From positions 1,240,001 through 1,304,000 of the forward strand of contig JACGCN010000010.1 of NCBI GenBank assembly GCA_014905825.1: a DNA stretch of 64,000 nucleotides, in the 5' to 3' direction. This DNA is from Lyophyllum atratum. Lineage: Eukaryota > Basidiomycota > Agaricomycetes > Agaricales > Lyophyllaceae. The notes beneath the pieces were generated by a model, which saw only the letters and a list, made by a program, of their open reading frames with translations, did no database searches and had not been told where the DNA came from. Positions within the stretch are counted from its first letter, which is position 1. Each line of letters starts with the position of its first letter. A program made the position numbers and the translations under genes. Of this stretch, positions 54,474 through 64,000 are shown in pieces.

Positions 54474-54643
54474 GTTTACGGTCTTTTGACCAAGGCAATC
54501 AAATAACTATCGTGACTGGCCATTGTGATAACTTTTCAATCTTGTTGGTCGAAAGACTTAATATAGATTGTGACCTAAATTGGAATATCTTCAAGATATC
54601 TTTTCAATCTTTTGACCCCAAAGATCGGTCCTTGTTTCCAGTG
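54474..54643 (-). repeat. Right inverted arm, terminal segment
   Basis: Reverse copy of 44696-44871, identical by eye, ending CCAGTG at 54643. First seven bases are the GTTTACG duplication. Confidence 0.9.
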
Positions 54644-56100
54644 CAAGCCAGTGCACCTACTGTGATGTTTGAGAGTTAATATTGGCGGGATGTGTGAAAG
54701 ACTAAATAGACTTACCACGATGTGTGACACGAGAGTGAGGTTGTCGCCAGTCGGGGTCCGCGTCGGGATGGTGAGAAACAGATCATTCGGGCGGTAGTCT
54801 TCCTTGATACGGAGCCTAGTGCCTTCTTGAACGATGTACGTCTCCCACTGCGCGTCGGGGGTATGCCCAGCCGCGATGCTATGGGCATACGAGGCCTCCA
54901 GCATCGGCAAAACGTCGATAAATAGACCTCAGGATACATCGTAATACATAGTTCAAAATGATCACCTTTTTACGCATCCTGGTAAGGCCGACCATCTCAG
55001 AACAGGGCATCTATGTATACCTAGATCCCACCAAGATGGTCGGATTCACCAGGTTGGTAAGCATTTGCAAGGTCATGGGATCGTGGTACCCGAAGGCAAA
55101 GTTCCCCAGTCCTCACCTTGTTGTACGTATAGCTACTATTTCCCTTCCCTTAGATTTCTATCTTTGTGGTCAAAAGTAAATATTTATTAAAATATCTATC
55201 AAAGAGTACAGGTGGCGACGACGAGAACAAGCCGAGGAGAACATGAGAGCATACCGAGTACATAGCAACCGACGGTGTACACAGGTAAAACGCTGCCTAC
55301 ATATGAGCGCGCGAAAATGCAGTAAGAGCACCGGAACATGAAAAAGTCTCACCGAGATGAGCGCCGAGTTTGCCCTGGGCTTAGCTGGCACCTTCGCCCT
55401 CTTCTCGGCAGGTGATAGAGGCGGTGGTGTGGGTTCGCCCGAGAGTTCGGGTCGTCCATGAGATAGAGGCGGTGGCGCCCTCTCTCCCACCTCTCGAGCC
55501 TCGTGTTTCGCGCGACGTTGCTGAGCCAAGGTGGCTAGGCTGAGGCTGGGGCTTCACCAGCGACAGAGTCGTCCTGAGTGCGGAAGTTATCAATTGATTG
55601 ATAGTTCAGCAAAAGGGATCACGCACCCTGACATCCGAGGGTCCTCGCATTCATCTTTTGTCTATGTCGTTGGGGTCGAACTCGTTATCGGGGTACAAAA
55701 ATGGGGGCATATCATCGTCCGTTGCCTGAATTCGGCCGTCCTGCAATTTGGCAATAGTCCTAGGTAGATATATGCGCGCACTTAGTTACTTTGGCTCGGT
55801 CAGATGCAAGGAATGCGAAACTACGCACGCAAATTCAGCTAGCGCTTGTATGGGGCAGATAAGGCGCGCAAGAGTAGTAGCCGAGCTCGACGCAATCGAG
55901 CCCTGCACAAGTGCAAACCTCAGGCTCCCCGCATCCTCAGATCTCGCGTTTGCCAAGCGCCTACAGTGGCTTTGTTCAAATCTGTTATGTGATATATCAG
56001 TCATGGGTTGGGTATATGCTGCTAGATCGCACGCAAATTTACCGGGGTAGCAGAGCGCACGTTATACATGGTGGTTTGTGGAAGAGAAGTGGCTTTGTGT
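54644..56100. other. Gene debris right of the palindromic element
   Basis: Minus-strand frames at 54910-54716 (SYAHSIAAGHTPDAQWETYI, RLRIKEDYRPNDLFLTIPTR) and 55529-55340 (a proline-rich HGRPELSGEPTPPPLSP stretch followed by a GTGAGACTT donor) look exon-like and could belong to one gene cut by the element. I do not recognise it. Nothing else identifiable. Confidence 0.35.
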
Positions 56101-56539
56101 AATCTGCGTTGACGTGTTGTTTATTGACATGTGACCGCACGCGTCATCGAATGTGACGTGACGGTTTGTTCTTGCCATCTCCTCCAAAACTCAGACTGAC
56201 TGACTCGACAAGTTTCTTCAAAGTAAGCCTTCGCCTTCCTCTTCGCAGAACGGCAATGGCACGCTCAGCGCCTCCTAACTCGCCTGTCACCAGAAGAACG
56301 AATTCTACATCACACTCCTCCGCATACATCCTTGCTTGAATCCAACTTCTGGGCCTACCGCGCAAAGGGCGACCTCAAGTACCTCGCTGACAGTGTCTTC
56401 CAGGCAAGCCATCCACCGCCAAACTCGGACCTCGCCGCCCCAAAATTAGCCCTAGCTGATTTCAACGCGGGCGCACCAATCCTCAACAGCGAGATACTTA
56501 GCAGTCCGTCAGAAAGATTCAAGAGGCTGTCGCGCTCCT

Positions 56540-56780
56540 ACAGTCCCTGAAAGCTTACGCCGACGTCATTAAGGTCTCCGACTCGCGCAAAATGCGTGCC
56601 GGCAAGGGCGAGCTGAGGAATTGCTGCCCCCTCGTTGTCTACAACGAAGACAATGGCATCATCAGGGCTTTCCGCGACCTCCGCGGTGTCAAGTTCGTCA
56701 ACGTCAGGCGGCTCAGCCTGCTCCAGCTCGGCCCCGGTGGCCATCTCGGCCGTTCCATCATCTGGACGCAGGGCGTCTGA
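56540..56780 (+). pseudogene. RPL4: Ribosomal protein uL4 (RPL4) internal fragment
   Basis: Frame encodes KIQEAVALLQSLKAYADVIK, VSDSRKMRAGKGELRN, PLVVYNEDNGIIRAFRDL, GVKFVNVRRLSLLQLGPGGH and LGRSIIWTQGV-TGA. This is the conserved C-terminal half of the globular part of uL4. The basic RRH.QRRG stretch expected after RAGKG.LRN is replaced by CC. Sequence before and after does not match uL4, so this is a fragment, not the functional gene. It lies in a region of other gene debris. Confidence 0.8.
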
Positions 56781-57184
56781 ATCTTCGGGAGAATTGGGAA
56801 GGACGCTTTATCTGGGTGAACGAGAGCGGGGTGCGAGGCCGGGACGATCAGGTCGAAAAGCGGCACAGCGATGGGGTGAGTGAGGGTCCGAAACCGAAGG
56901 CAGCACTGATTTACCTCCCGCAGATGTCGGACTGCCGAACACTCTCGAGGAGCTCCTGTCCGAAGGCATGCAAGTCGATGCCGACGCTCCAGCGAATGAT
57001 GACGAAAGAGTATTCGAGCAACAAGGAAGACCAGAACAATGAGGATGACGAGGATGACGAGGTGGTGGACAAAGAGGGTGATGACGAGGTCGATATTCTC
57101 GAGGAGAATGATTTGGGGCCCGACGACGGTGAGGAGACTTTCGAAGACCCTTTCCAGGCCGCGGGGTATGCGCCGCTTAACTAG
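56781..57184 (+). other. Acidic open frame after the uL4 fragment
   Basis: Frame ends DEVDILEENDLGPDDGEETF EDPF-type acidic tail, GYAPLN-TAG. Coding potential seems to jump between frames. Origin unknown; possibly the C-terminus of a dead gene. Confidence 0.3.
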
Positions 57185-57344
57185 TACAATCACAGTATGT
57201 ATTCGAGGTCATGAGCGCCACGCAACGGCTTTGAATAAATCAACATCTTTTTAATCACTTTACATTTGTACTACCAAAATTCTGTCTACCTTATATTACC
57301 TTATATTCCCCTTGCCAAGTTGCTACCTTCTTACCCTGCAATGC

Positions 57345-58156
57345 CAAATTCGTGGTGGCATACCCAGAGCCCAAAAAGTTGGTGAGCCGAATACCTCGAC
57401 ATACCAGGTTCCACCAAAATGGTCAGTCCTTCCCACGGTCACCTTGAGAAACCAGCCTATAGACATTTTGCTGATGAGGGTACTCTCGAACTCCTTCGAC
57501 TTCCCCGCGACTGCGTTCAACGACGCCTCGATGGACCGCACCTCGGCCCCTGTCGTCTCGCAGTATATCTTGATCCCAGGCGGAGTGGGCATGTACCGGC
57601 CGCCCCCCCGCAAGTGGATCTCAATTTGGGAGATGAGTGGGACTTGGTAAGCATGTGGAGTGCCCTCGCTGCGCTCTACTTGACATACCTGGAGTCACTG
57701 ATGGCCTGCAATATCCTTCGTCAAGATGTGATTTGGTCCACCATTTTTGGAAGCCTTCGGTGGCTCAGAAACATCCACATTGGCTATAAAAACGATGGCT
57801 TTCTTAAGGTCTTTTCCCATGGCCTTGTTGAAGATGGAGTTACCCAGGCCATCAACATCAATTTTAAAGCCCTGCGTCGTCTCACAATTGACAATTCGAC
57901 CTTCGACGAGCCCTATCGCCACGGGTTTCAGAGCACCTTCATTAAGGTTCTGATACGCTGTTTAAGCGCGAGGCAGAAGAACGGGATGGTTCTTTCGTCG
58001 TTAATATTGGAGATGAGTAAGCATGTCGCGGCGGCCGACGTGAAGAAACTGGAGAGCATCGCGAAGAGAATCGATGTCATAGAAGTCCAGAGGAGCCCAG
58101 GTTTCCCGATAAATATTTCCTCACCACATGCATTGAGCAATATACCTGATCTTTAG
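57345..58156 (+). pseudogene. F-box/LRR-like protein fragment
   Basis: The frame from about 57640 to TAG 58154-58156 encodes VIWSTIFGSLRWLRNIHIGY, GFLKVFSHGLVEDGVTQAIN, FKALRRLTIDNSTFDEP, MVLSSLILEMSKHVAAADVK and RIDVIEVQ, the usual C-terminal layout of the expanded F-box protein family of agaricomycetes. Upstream, LRNQPIDILLMRVLSNSFDF and ASMDRTSAPVVSQYIL are in another frame, needing an unlikely splice. No N-terminal F-box was found. Probably a decayed copy. Confidence 0.55.
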
Positions 58157-58427
58157 GCGGAGAACACTCATGATGACATAGTGCACAGAGGGTAGCCTAT
58201 CCCAGTACATATCATAGCCTTGACCACCAAAGTTGAGAGGACGTAAAAGAATCGTATACAAACTAGCCATGAGTATAAATACAGTATCTACTAATAAAAC
58301 TATTATCTCGTGTACATGTCTGCCGTCGACGGATATAAGACCTAAGATGCGGATGTGGTGGTAATATGTACCTGTATATAATTTACATCGTGACGAGCTA
58401 ATATTCCTTTTGCGCTACGCGAGGGGC
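58157..58427. other. Convergent intergenic spacer
   Basis: AT-rich 3' flank of the condensin gene. Nothing recognised. Confidence 0.5.
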
Positions 58428-61400
58428 TCAATCATCGTACTGGTCGTCGTCGTTATCCTCGACTGGTGCCGCGGGCTTCTTGTTGCTTGCTATGAAAGGT
58501 GACCCATCATCAGCCAAAGAGCAGTGGTTGTGATAGTCGTATACGTACCCTTCCTCGTCGCGGTACGCTTCCTGGCCGCTGCCTTCTTCTTCTTGCCCAC
58601 ACGCTTCTCGAGGGCTTGGTCTTGCTCACCCTGCGCGCGGTGTTCTTCCAAGATCTGGGCGGTCTTATGAGCCCTTCAAGATATCTCTCCCCGTCAACTC
58701 TAGCTCACCTTTTCAAACTCGTCCAGGTCGGAATCGGGTTTGTCCTTCGACTTATTACTCCGAGCCTGCAAAATAGGAATTCTGAATGAGTTCTACATTC
58801 TCGTGACAAGGATTAAGGGAAAGGCAGGCGCACCTTGACAAGAATCTCCTGGAAGCGCTCGAACACCTGCTCCTCGTGCAATTTGTCACGGTAGAACTGA
58901 AGCCCTTCGATGAGCTTTTTGACCGAACGTTCGGATTTGAATGGCAGCAGGGAAAGACAAAAGGCGATGTCGCGCCATTGACGCTCGTCCTCTGATAGGC
59001 GGAAACGCTGGCAGAGCTTTTCGACAATGTTTTCCGCTTGCTTTTCCTATTATACCGAGAAGGTGAGCCACAATGTCCCAGTTACAGACGAAGAGGAACA
59101 GACCTTTTCGATAAAAGTAAAGATATATTTCAATGTGCTTTGGAATGTCTCTTCGTCCACGGCATGATCGCCAGTTGAGAGGTGGCTTATAACTGGTGCA
59201 CACGATATGAATTAGTATCATAAGTCTTGTAGAGAGACGGCGGGGGGAACGTACCGTCGGGAAGATTGTTGTAAATAGCATTATCCTTGGTCGACAGCTC
59301 GTTGAAGAACAGTTTCGCCAGGTCGGCGATCCGCGGCTCCGGATCCTCCAGGCACTTCGCCATCTCACCCAGTTGACCCTTGACCTTGATCATACCGTTT
59401 AAGATCAAGTGCGTGAGCACCATGAGGGTGTTCTTCTTGACAACAAGATCCTTGTCGGAGAGGCCCTTGTATAGCTCGTTGCTGTTCTCATCGATGATGT
59501 TACTGAATGAGACTGCGACGTCGCCAAGGGCAATGACGATGTTGCTGCGGATATTTGGGTCGCGCGAGGTCTCGAGGATCTTGAACAGTAGTCGGTGGTG
59601 CTGGTCGCAGAAGTTGGAGCTCACACAGAGGAACTTGCTGAAGGAGAGCGTTGCTGCCGCTCGCAAGGTTTTGTTCTAAGGGCTCGGATTTAGAATTAAC
59701 TGTCCATCAACAAAGTAAACCAGAATTACCTTGAACTTGTGGGGACTGCCGCAGATGTGAACGAGCATGGGTCCATAGACAGCCAGCAGGGACCGATCTC
59801 CGTACAGGAGCTCTGTCTCACGAACGGCAGCGATCCTTTCGCCGATTTCATCTTCAGCGTTCCCAGCGACTTGGTCGAGCTCCTCGCCGTCCTTGGAAGC
59901 CTGCTGACCGCTGGTGTTATTCGCGGCCTGCTTCTCCGCTAGAAGCACCGTCTCTTTAGGTGTAACCACCATCAGAGATGCAAAAGGTACCCACCAGTTT
60001 GTTTCTCGTCTTTCTGCCTCTTCCACTCTCGCTCAATCAGTTCGAGGAATCCAATCTGCTTGATTGCAACATGGCCGACCACAAAAAGCAGCTGGCTCAA
60101 CTCAAATGCGTCACCCAAGTCGGCTTCCTTGTCCTCGTTTTGGGTGGCTCCGGGGATATGCGCGGTATCATCAGATCCCCGCGTCACATCTCCAGGATGG
60201 TCTTCATCCATCGCATCGGCATCCTTCTCTGTCGGCTGGGACTGTATATCGACCTTCGGTTTACGATCCTTGTTGAAAGCCCGGATGGTCAATTTCTTGA
60301 TGATATCGTTACAGAGCACGTCAGGGTGTTCTCCGAGCGCGTATATGGTGTTGATGGCCTGCTCTGCGAGACCAAACCAATCCTTGGAACGACAAGGCCT
60401 TTCTACAGCCGCCTGGAGCTTGCGAAATATAGGACTCTCCATCTCCAGGCGAAGCGTCTTGTCGAGTAACGAACCTACCAAAATTCAGTTGCTGCGTAGA
60501 AGATGGGCTCAACAAACGTCAGACTCACCCTTCACCTTCTTCGCGCTGCCGTTCAAGCGCTGCAGAGCGACACAGGTATATCGAGCAAGTGTGAGATCGG
60601 ACTAGGTGCAAGGCGTCAGCAAACAGTCGTTGAAAGGATCCCTGCCCTACCTTCCCGAACCCCCCAAGGCCTACTTTGAGCATAGTTTCAACTCGGTCGG
60701 TCAGCACACTTCGTTTAGCCAACGCCAACATCCCTAAAATGATGATGGCACCTCGCCGCTGAGGCTTCGGGAGTTGCTTGTTGCGGCCTAAGAGCACGCG
60801 CTGTCAATTCATACCACTAGGCTGGAAGTGGCGAGCTTACTGTAAACTTGCCAGAGCTTGGTTACGACATCTTGATCAACTTGATTCTCATCCATCATGA
60901 TTCGCATCATTTCCTCCAAGCTGGTCAACTCTGCTAGTGTCGCATCGAATGTGAGCCTAGCGAAAAAAGCTTAGGATATTGCGATCTCTGAATGAGAGAG
61001 ACACATACTCGATCATGTTCTTCGTGACACGATTGATATAATCCTGTTCCGGCTCGGCGTTGCCGGGCAATTTCTCAAAGTATAAGTTTTTGTAGCATTT
61101 CAAGAGCTGAGAGCGAATGCCCTTGAGCTCGTCGCCATCTTCCGACGTTGAGGTACTGTTGTCCTTCGTCCAAATCAGATGTAACATCTTCTTGATTCCA
61201 ATCTTCAAACTCTAGCGTCACAATCCATTCAAATAACAAAGACTATGGACATACCTTTGCACTTTCCAAGTGATACTCGTGAGCGACACGGAAGAAGTCG
61301 ATGGCTGCCAGAACCTCGGGCTTGTTTTTCGATCCCAACAACTCGCCTATAGTATTGGAAGCCTTCTCGACCTCACGAATGAAGGTCAGCGCTTCAGCGT

Positions 61401-63440
61401 AGTATCTCATGCGTAGGCGATACTGCAGGATTTTGTCGCTCTCCAAGGCTGCAAGAGCCTCCTGTTCGCTGGATAGCGCGGCAACATCCAGTTGAGACTT
61501 CCGAGGACCAAGTTTTGAACGCTTTTTCGATTTCTTCTTTTGTGTGGTTTCCTCATCGTCTCCATCGACGGACATGGATCGTTCGTCATCCTCCGTATCT
61601 CCGCCGTCCTCATCATGGGCATCATCCTCCTCGTCACCGTCAACGTCCATCTGATCCTCAGATTTAACCTTTGCGCTGTGAATGGGAGGTCAATGAAGAT
61701 ATGTAGCCAGGTGTCAAGATTTGGAACACCAACCGCTGCTTCTTCTTCTTCTGTTTCGGGGATTCAGCTCCTTCATCGCCTTTCTGTCCGTCCCCCTCAT
61801 CCTCATCTTCGCCATTTTCCTCATCGTCATCGTCACCATCGTTCCTTTCGACCGCTTTCCCCATACGATCTTCGACCTGCGCTAATTCCCGTTTGACGGC
61901 CTCATACTCCTCTTCGAACACAGACAATTCCAGAAACCCGCCGTGCATCAATCCAAACGGATGTGTCACTAGAAGTTTGACCAGAAGCACGGCTGCCCAC
62001 TTCCTCACCGACGCGCCCTTGTCTGACAGCGCCGAGACCGCAACTGTGGTGACCTGAAGCCGTTGCTTTGGGAATTTGGCTTTCAGATCGCAGAGCTTCG
62101 AGAGCACCTGCAGAACCTTGACGCGCACGTATGAACTGATATCCATGACGCGCTCGACAAGAAAGTCGTAAAGTCCTACGATCTGCTTCTGCACTTGTCT
62201 TTCCTCGTCGGCTACTCCAGGTGCTGCTAGTTCCCAAATGAGGAAACCAATGACTTCGACGATGGCGATGCGCATTGGGTAGGACTGGAGCAACCTTCAG
62301 CAAGAAAATAATGAACAGCAAGCACGCAATACCCTACCTCAGAATCAAGTTGCTGGAGAAGAAGACTGAGTTGCTTGAGAATTGACCGCGGTGCCATCTC
62401 CGCGAACTTGATGATGAATCTCGCAAACACCCTTGGCCCCTTCTGGTCTTGAGCACTAAAAGCTTTCGCAGCGATCTCGCGGAGTATCTCATCGCCTAGT
62501 TGAGCATGGTCAAACTCCTTCGCGAGGACTGTGAGGCATTCAGCCATCGATTCTGGGAGATGCTCGTAAAACTGGAGATATTGCATGATAGTAGTTTGCG
62601 CGCCGAGTGAATGCCCGTGATGTTTAACCGCCAGACATATGATTTTGTACACCCCAAGTTTGATGTTGTTAACTTTCATGTACACCTCGCTCTCCATTAT
62701 ATGGTACGCAGGGCGGGTCATGCAACTAAGTATGTTATTGCGTTAGCAAGTTTCAAGGGCAGTGCGCAAGTTAATGCCTACGTGACGAATGCTTCTCGTT
62801 CAGCAGTGGTTGTCCATATCCTTTGTGTTTGGAGACGAAGGACCTTACTGATCAGAGCGAGTGTTGGCGGAATTTGGTCAATCCATGTCCACGTATCGTT
62901 TCTCTTATTTGCTGCCGTTCGAGAAGTAGGCTTTCCTCCCGCTTTCCCACCCCGACCTTTTCGTGCCTTTGGAGCAGGAGTACTTGGCGCGTCGTCGCCT
63001 TCCGACTGCTTGACTTTCTCGGCAGCCGTAACGAACCACTGCAGAAGAAAGCCGTATAGCTCTAGAGGTAGCTTGTGCGACATATATCCTTGCTGGTCGC
63101 CTTGTTCGACATCCCTCGTCGTAGCTTCGAGCTCTGACTGTAGGCCAGAGGAAATGGAATCCAGCAACTTGTTCATGACGGAACCAGGTACGGCATTGGA
63201 ATGCTTTAAGAGACTGCGGTACACATCGAACACCTCTGGATCGGTTATTGAGTCGCTAGACTCCGCTACCGCTTCGACAGCAGCTGAAGACAACAGTGAG
63301 ACTGACTACACTCTATGAGATTGGCGAAACCTACCTTCCAGCAAACGCTCTGGATCCTCTTCCGCAGGATCATGCTCGTGTGGAATATCATAGTTGTCGT
63401 GCTCCTGGATCTCCTCCTGGAGATTGAAGTTGATCGCCAT
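58428..63440 (-). CDS. YCS4: Condensin complex subunit 1 (HEAT-repeat subunit, Cnd1/CAP-D2)
   Basis: Non-SMC HEAT subunit of condensin, compacting mitotic chromosomes. ATG at 63440 (MAINFNLQEEIQEHDNYDIP); TGA at 58428-58430 after an acidic end (EDNDDDQYDD). More than ten short introns. Blocks in order: DVYRSLLKHSNAVPG, YGFLLQWFVTAAEKVKQ, WTWIDQIPPTLALISKVL, EREAFVT, MESEVYMKVNNIKLGVYKII, HGHSLGAQTTIMQYLQFYEH, RIAIVEVIGFLIWELA, ISSYVRVKVLQVLSKLCDLK, GASVRKWAAVLLVKLLVTHP, acidic linkers, KPQRRGAIIILGMLA, WFGLAEQAINTIYALGEHPD, RAAATLSFSKFLCVSS, the Cnd1 signature DPNIRSNIVIALGDVAVSFS and VVKKNTLMVLTHLILNGMIK, FIEKEKQAENIVEKLCQRF, FCLSLLPFKSERSVKKLIEG and a Lys-rich tail (KKKKAAARKRTATRK). Full length and intact. 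Confidence 0.93.
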
Positions 63441-63756
63441 GGGTGTTGCAGTTCAAGTCGCAGTCTTTTTCAAGAATCAACGCGTCTATCACGTGGATAA
63501 CTGGTAGAGGTGTGACATGGTAACACAGTGTGACTGACGCGTCGTGAACGCGTGAACAGCGGCTGCTTTTAGAAACTTCGATAGGCGCTTTGAACGCTTC
63601 TCCACCAGCACGAGGGCGGCATGAGGATGACGGCGCCTCACGACATCACATACCTTGCTTCTTCGACTGGGACCTGACTCTACCCTAGGCCTCTGGACGG
63701 GTATCAACTTTTCAACGCAATTAAACTGATTCCAAGGTTTCGCAGTTTCGCACAAC
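63441..63756. promoter_or_regulatory. Divergent promoter with three ACGCGT (MCB) boxes
   Basis: The 316-bp spacer between YCS4 (minus) and the BTB gene (plus) has ACGCGT at 63480-63485, 63537-63542 and 63548-63553, plus a CACGTG at 63490-63495. ACGCGT is the core of the MBF-bound MluI cell-cycle box in fungi. The three boxes lie 40 to 113 bp upstream of the condensin ATG, a plausible arrangement for cell-cycle control of a mitotic gene. Confidence 0.6.
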
Positions 63757-64000
63757 ATGCCTGAATCAAACGGTATCAATGGCAGTGACTTCGTTCTCCC
63801 AGAAAAACATGCCTTGTATTACCTGATGCCGATTATGATTCAGGTGAGAGCGCAGAATGAGCTGTTACACGACTTGCGGACTCAAGAGTAATCGCATGGC
63901 TCCAGGTAGACGACCACCTCTTTAAAGTGCCTAGGCATGGCTTTATGCAATATTCTCCCATCTTTCGAGACACATTCTCAATCCCTCAATCTTCCACATG
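63757..64000 (+). CDS. BTB/POZ-domain protein, N-terminal part (runs off window)
   Basis: ATG at 63757: MPESNGINGSDFVLPEKHAL, YYLMPIMIQ, then an intron of about 64 nt (GTGAGAGC...CTCCAG) and VDDHLFKVPRHGFMQYSPIF, RDTFSIPQSST to the window end. The V.DHLFKVP...F...S..F...F.LP pattern is the start of the BTB/POZ fold as found in the many small BTB proteins of agaricomycetes. Protein-protein interaction role inferred from the family only; the rest is outside the window. Confidence 0.7.

Larger units (their letters stand above)
44696..54643. mobile_element. Outer palindromic element with CACTG ends (CACTA-like), heavily nested
   Basis: Both ends read CACTGGAAACAAGGACC inward and are flanked by CAA (44693-44695 and 54644-54646), a 3-bp duplication as used by CACTA/CMC transposons. 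Inverted arms stay near-identical for about 0.85 kb (44696-45547) and resume at 46241-46397. The right arm is scattered over 49600-49913, 50455-50997 and 54474-54643 because two later elements landed in it. Subterminal motifs such as GTCAAAAGATTG and ACAAGATTGAAA recur, also typical of CACTA ends. No CACTA transposase was found, so this is a non-autonomous or foldback derivative. Confidence 0.75.

Overview
The window looks like nuclear DNA of a mushroom-forming basidiomycete (Agaricomycetes-like). Genes are cut by many introns of about 45-60 nt with GT...AG ends. Several families are typical of that group: tandem kinase-like genes with an HGDCKYDN catalytic loop, F-box and BTB remnants, and stanniocalcin-like secreted proteins. 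Core genes identify the nucleus: ARG7 (7783-9393), a GBP2/HRB1-like RNA-binding protein (27594-30172), TPS2 (30811-34788), an MSS4-type PI4P 5-kinase (38387-40833) and condensin subunit YCS4/Cnd1 (58428-63440).

Layout. 1-561: end-truncated stanniocalcin-like gene. 1057-4506: unrecognised host gene split by a composite of gag-only Copia elements (1372-4300, 5-bp target duplication CGCTC). 4927-7293: MFS transporter of the allantoate permease type. 7783-9393: ARG7. 9780-14744: complete DNA transposon with inverted ends, an 8-bp target duplication AGTTTACA and a very large zinc-finger transposase with P-element/THAP9-like motifs. 15547-26973: a duplicated module of three gene types (a small helical protein, a kinase, and a second small protein on the opposite strand) with one extra kinase copy. 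27594-43276: housekeeping genes, PIP5K-derived debris and a broken phosphotransferase gene flanked by a segmental duplication.

44696-54643 is a nest of mobile DNA. An outer element has CACTG ends, a 3-bp CAA duplication and kilobase-scale inverted arms. Its right arm carries a 541-bp miniature element (8-bp duplication) and a 3476-bp autonomous transposon (7-bp duplication). Its core is a GATC-rich minisatellite that itself holds a solo LTR and a mariner-like miniature element. Because the two arms are near copies of each other, each insertion can be read against an unoccupied site.

54644-58160 holds gene debris, including a uL4 ribosomal-protein fragment and an F-box-like fragment. The window ends with condensin YCS4/Cnd1 and the start of a divergent BTB-domain gene; the spacer between them has three ACGCGT boxes.

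The most notable finds are the two autonomous transposons with resolved ends, the nested palindromic element, and the duplicated kinase/small-protein module. All calls were read by eye from sequence; no database search was run.
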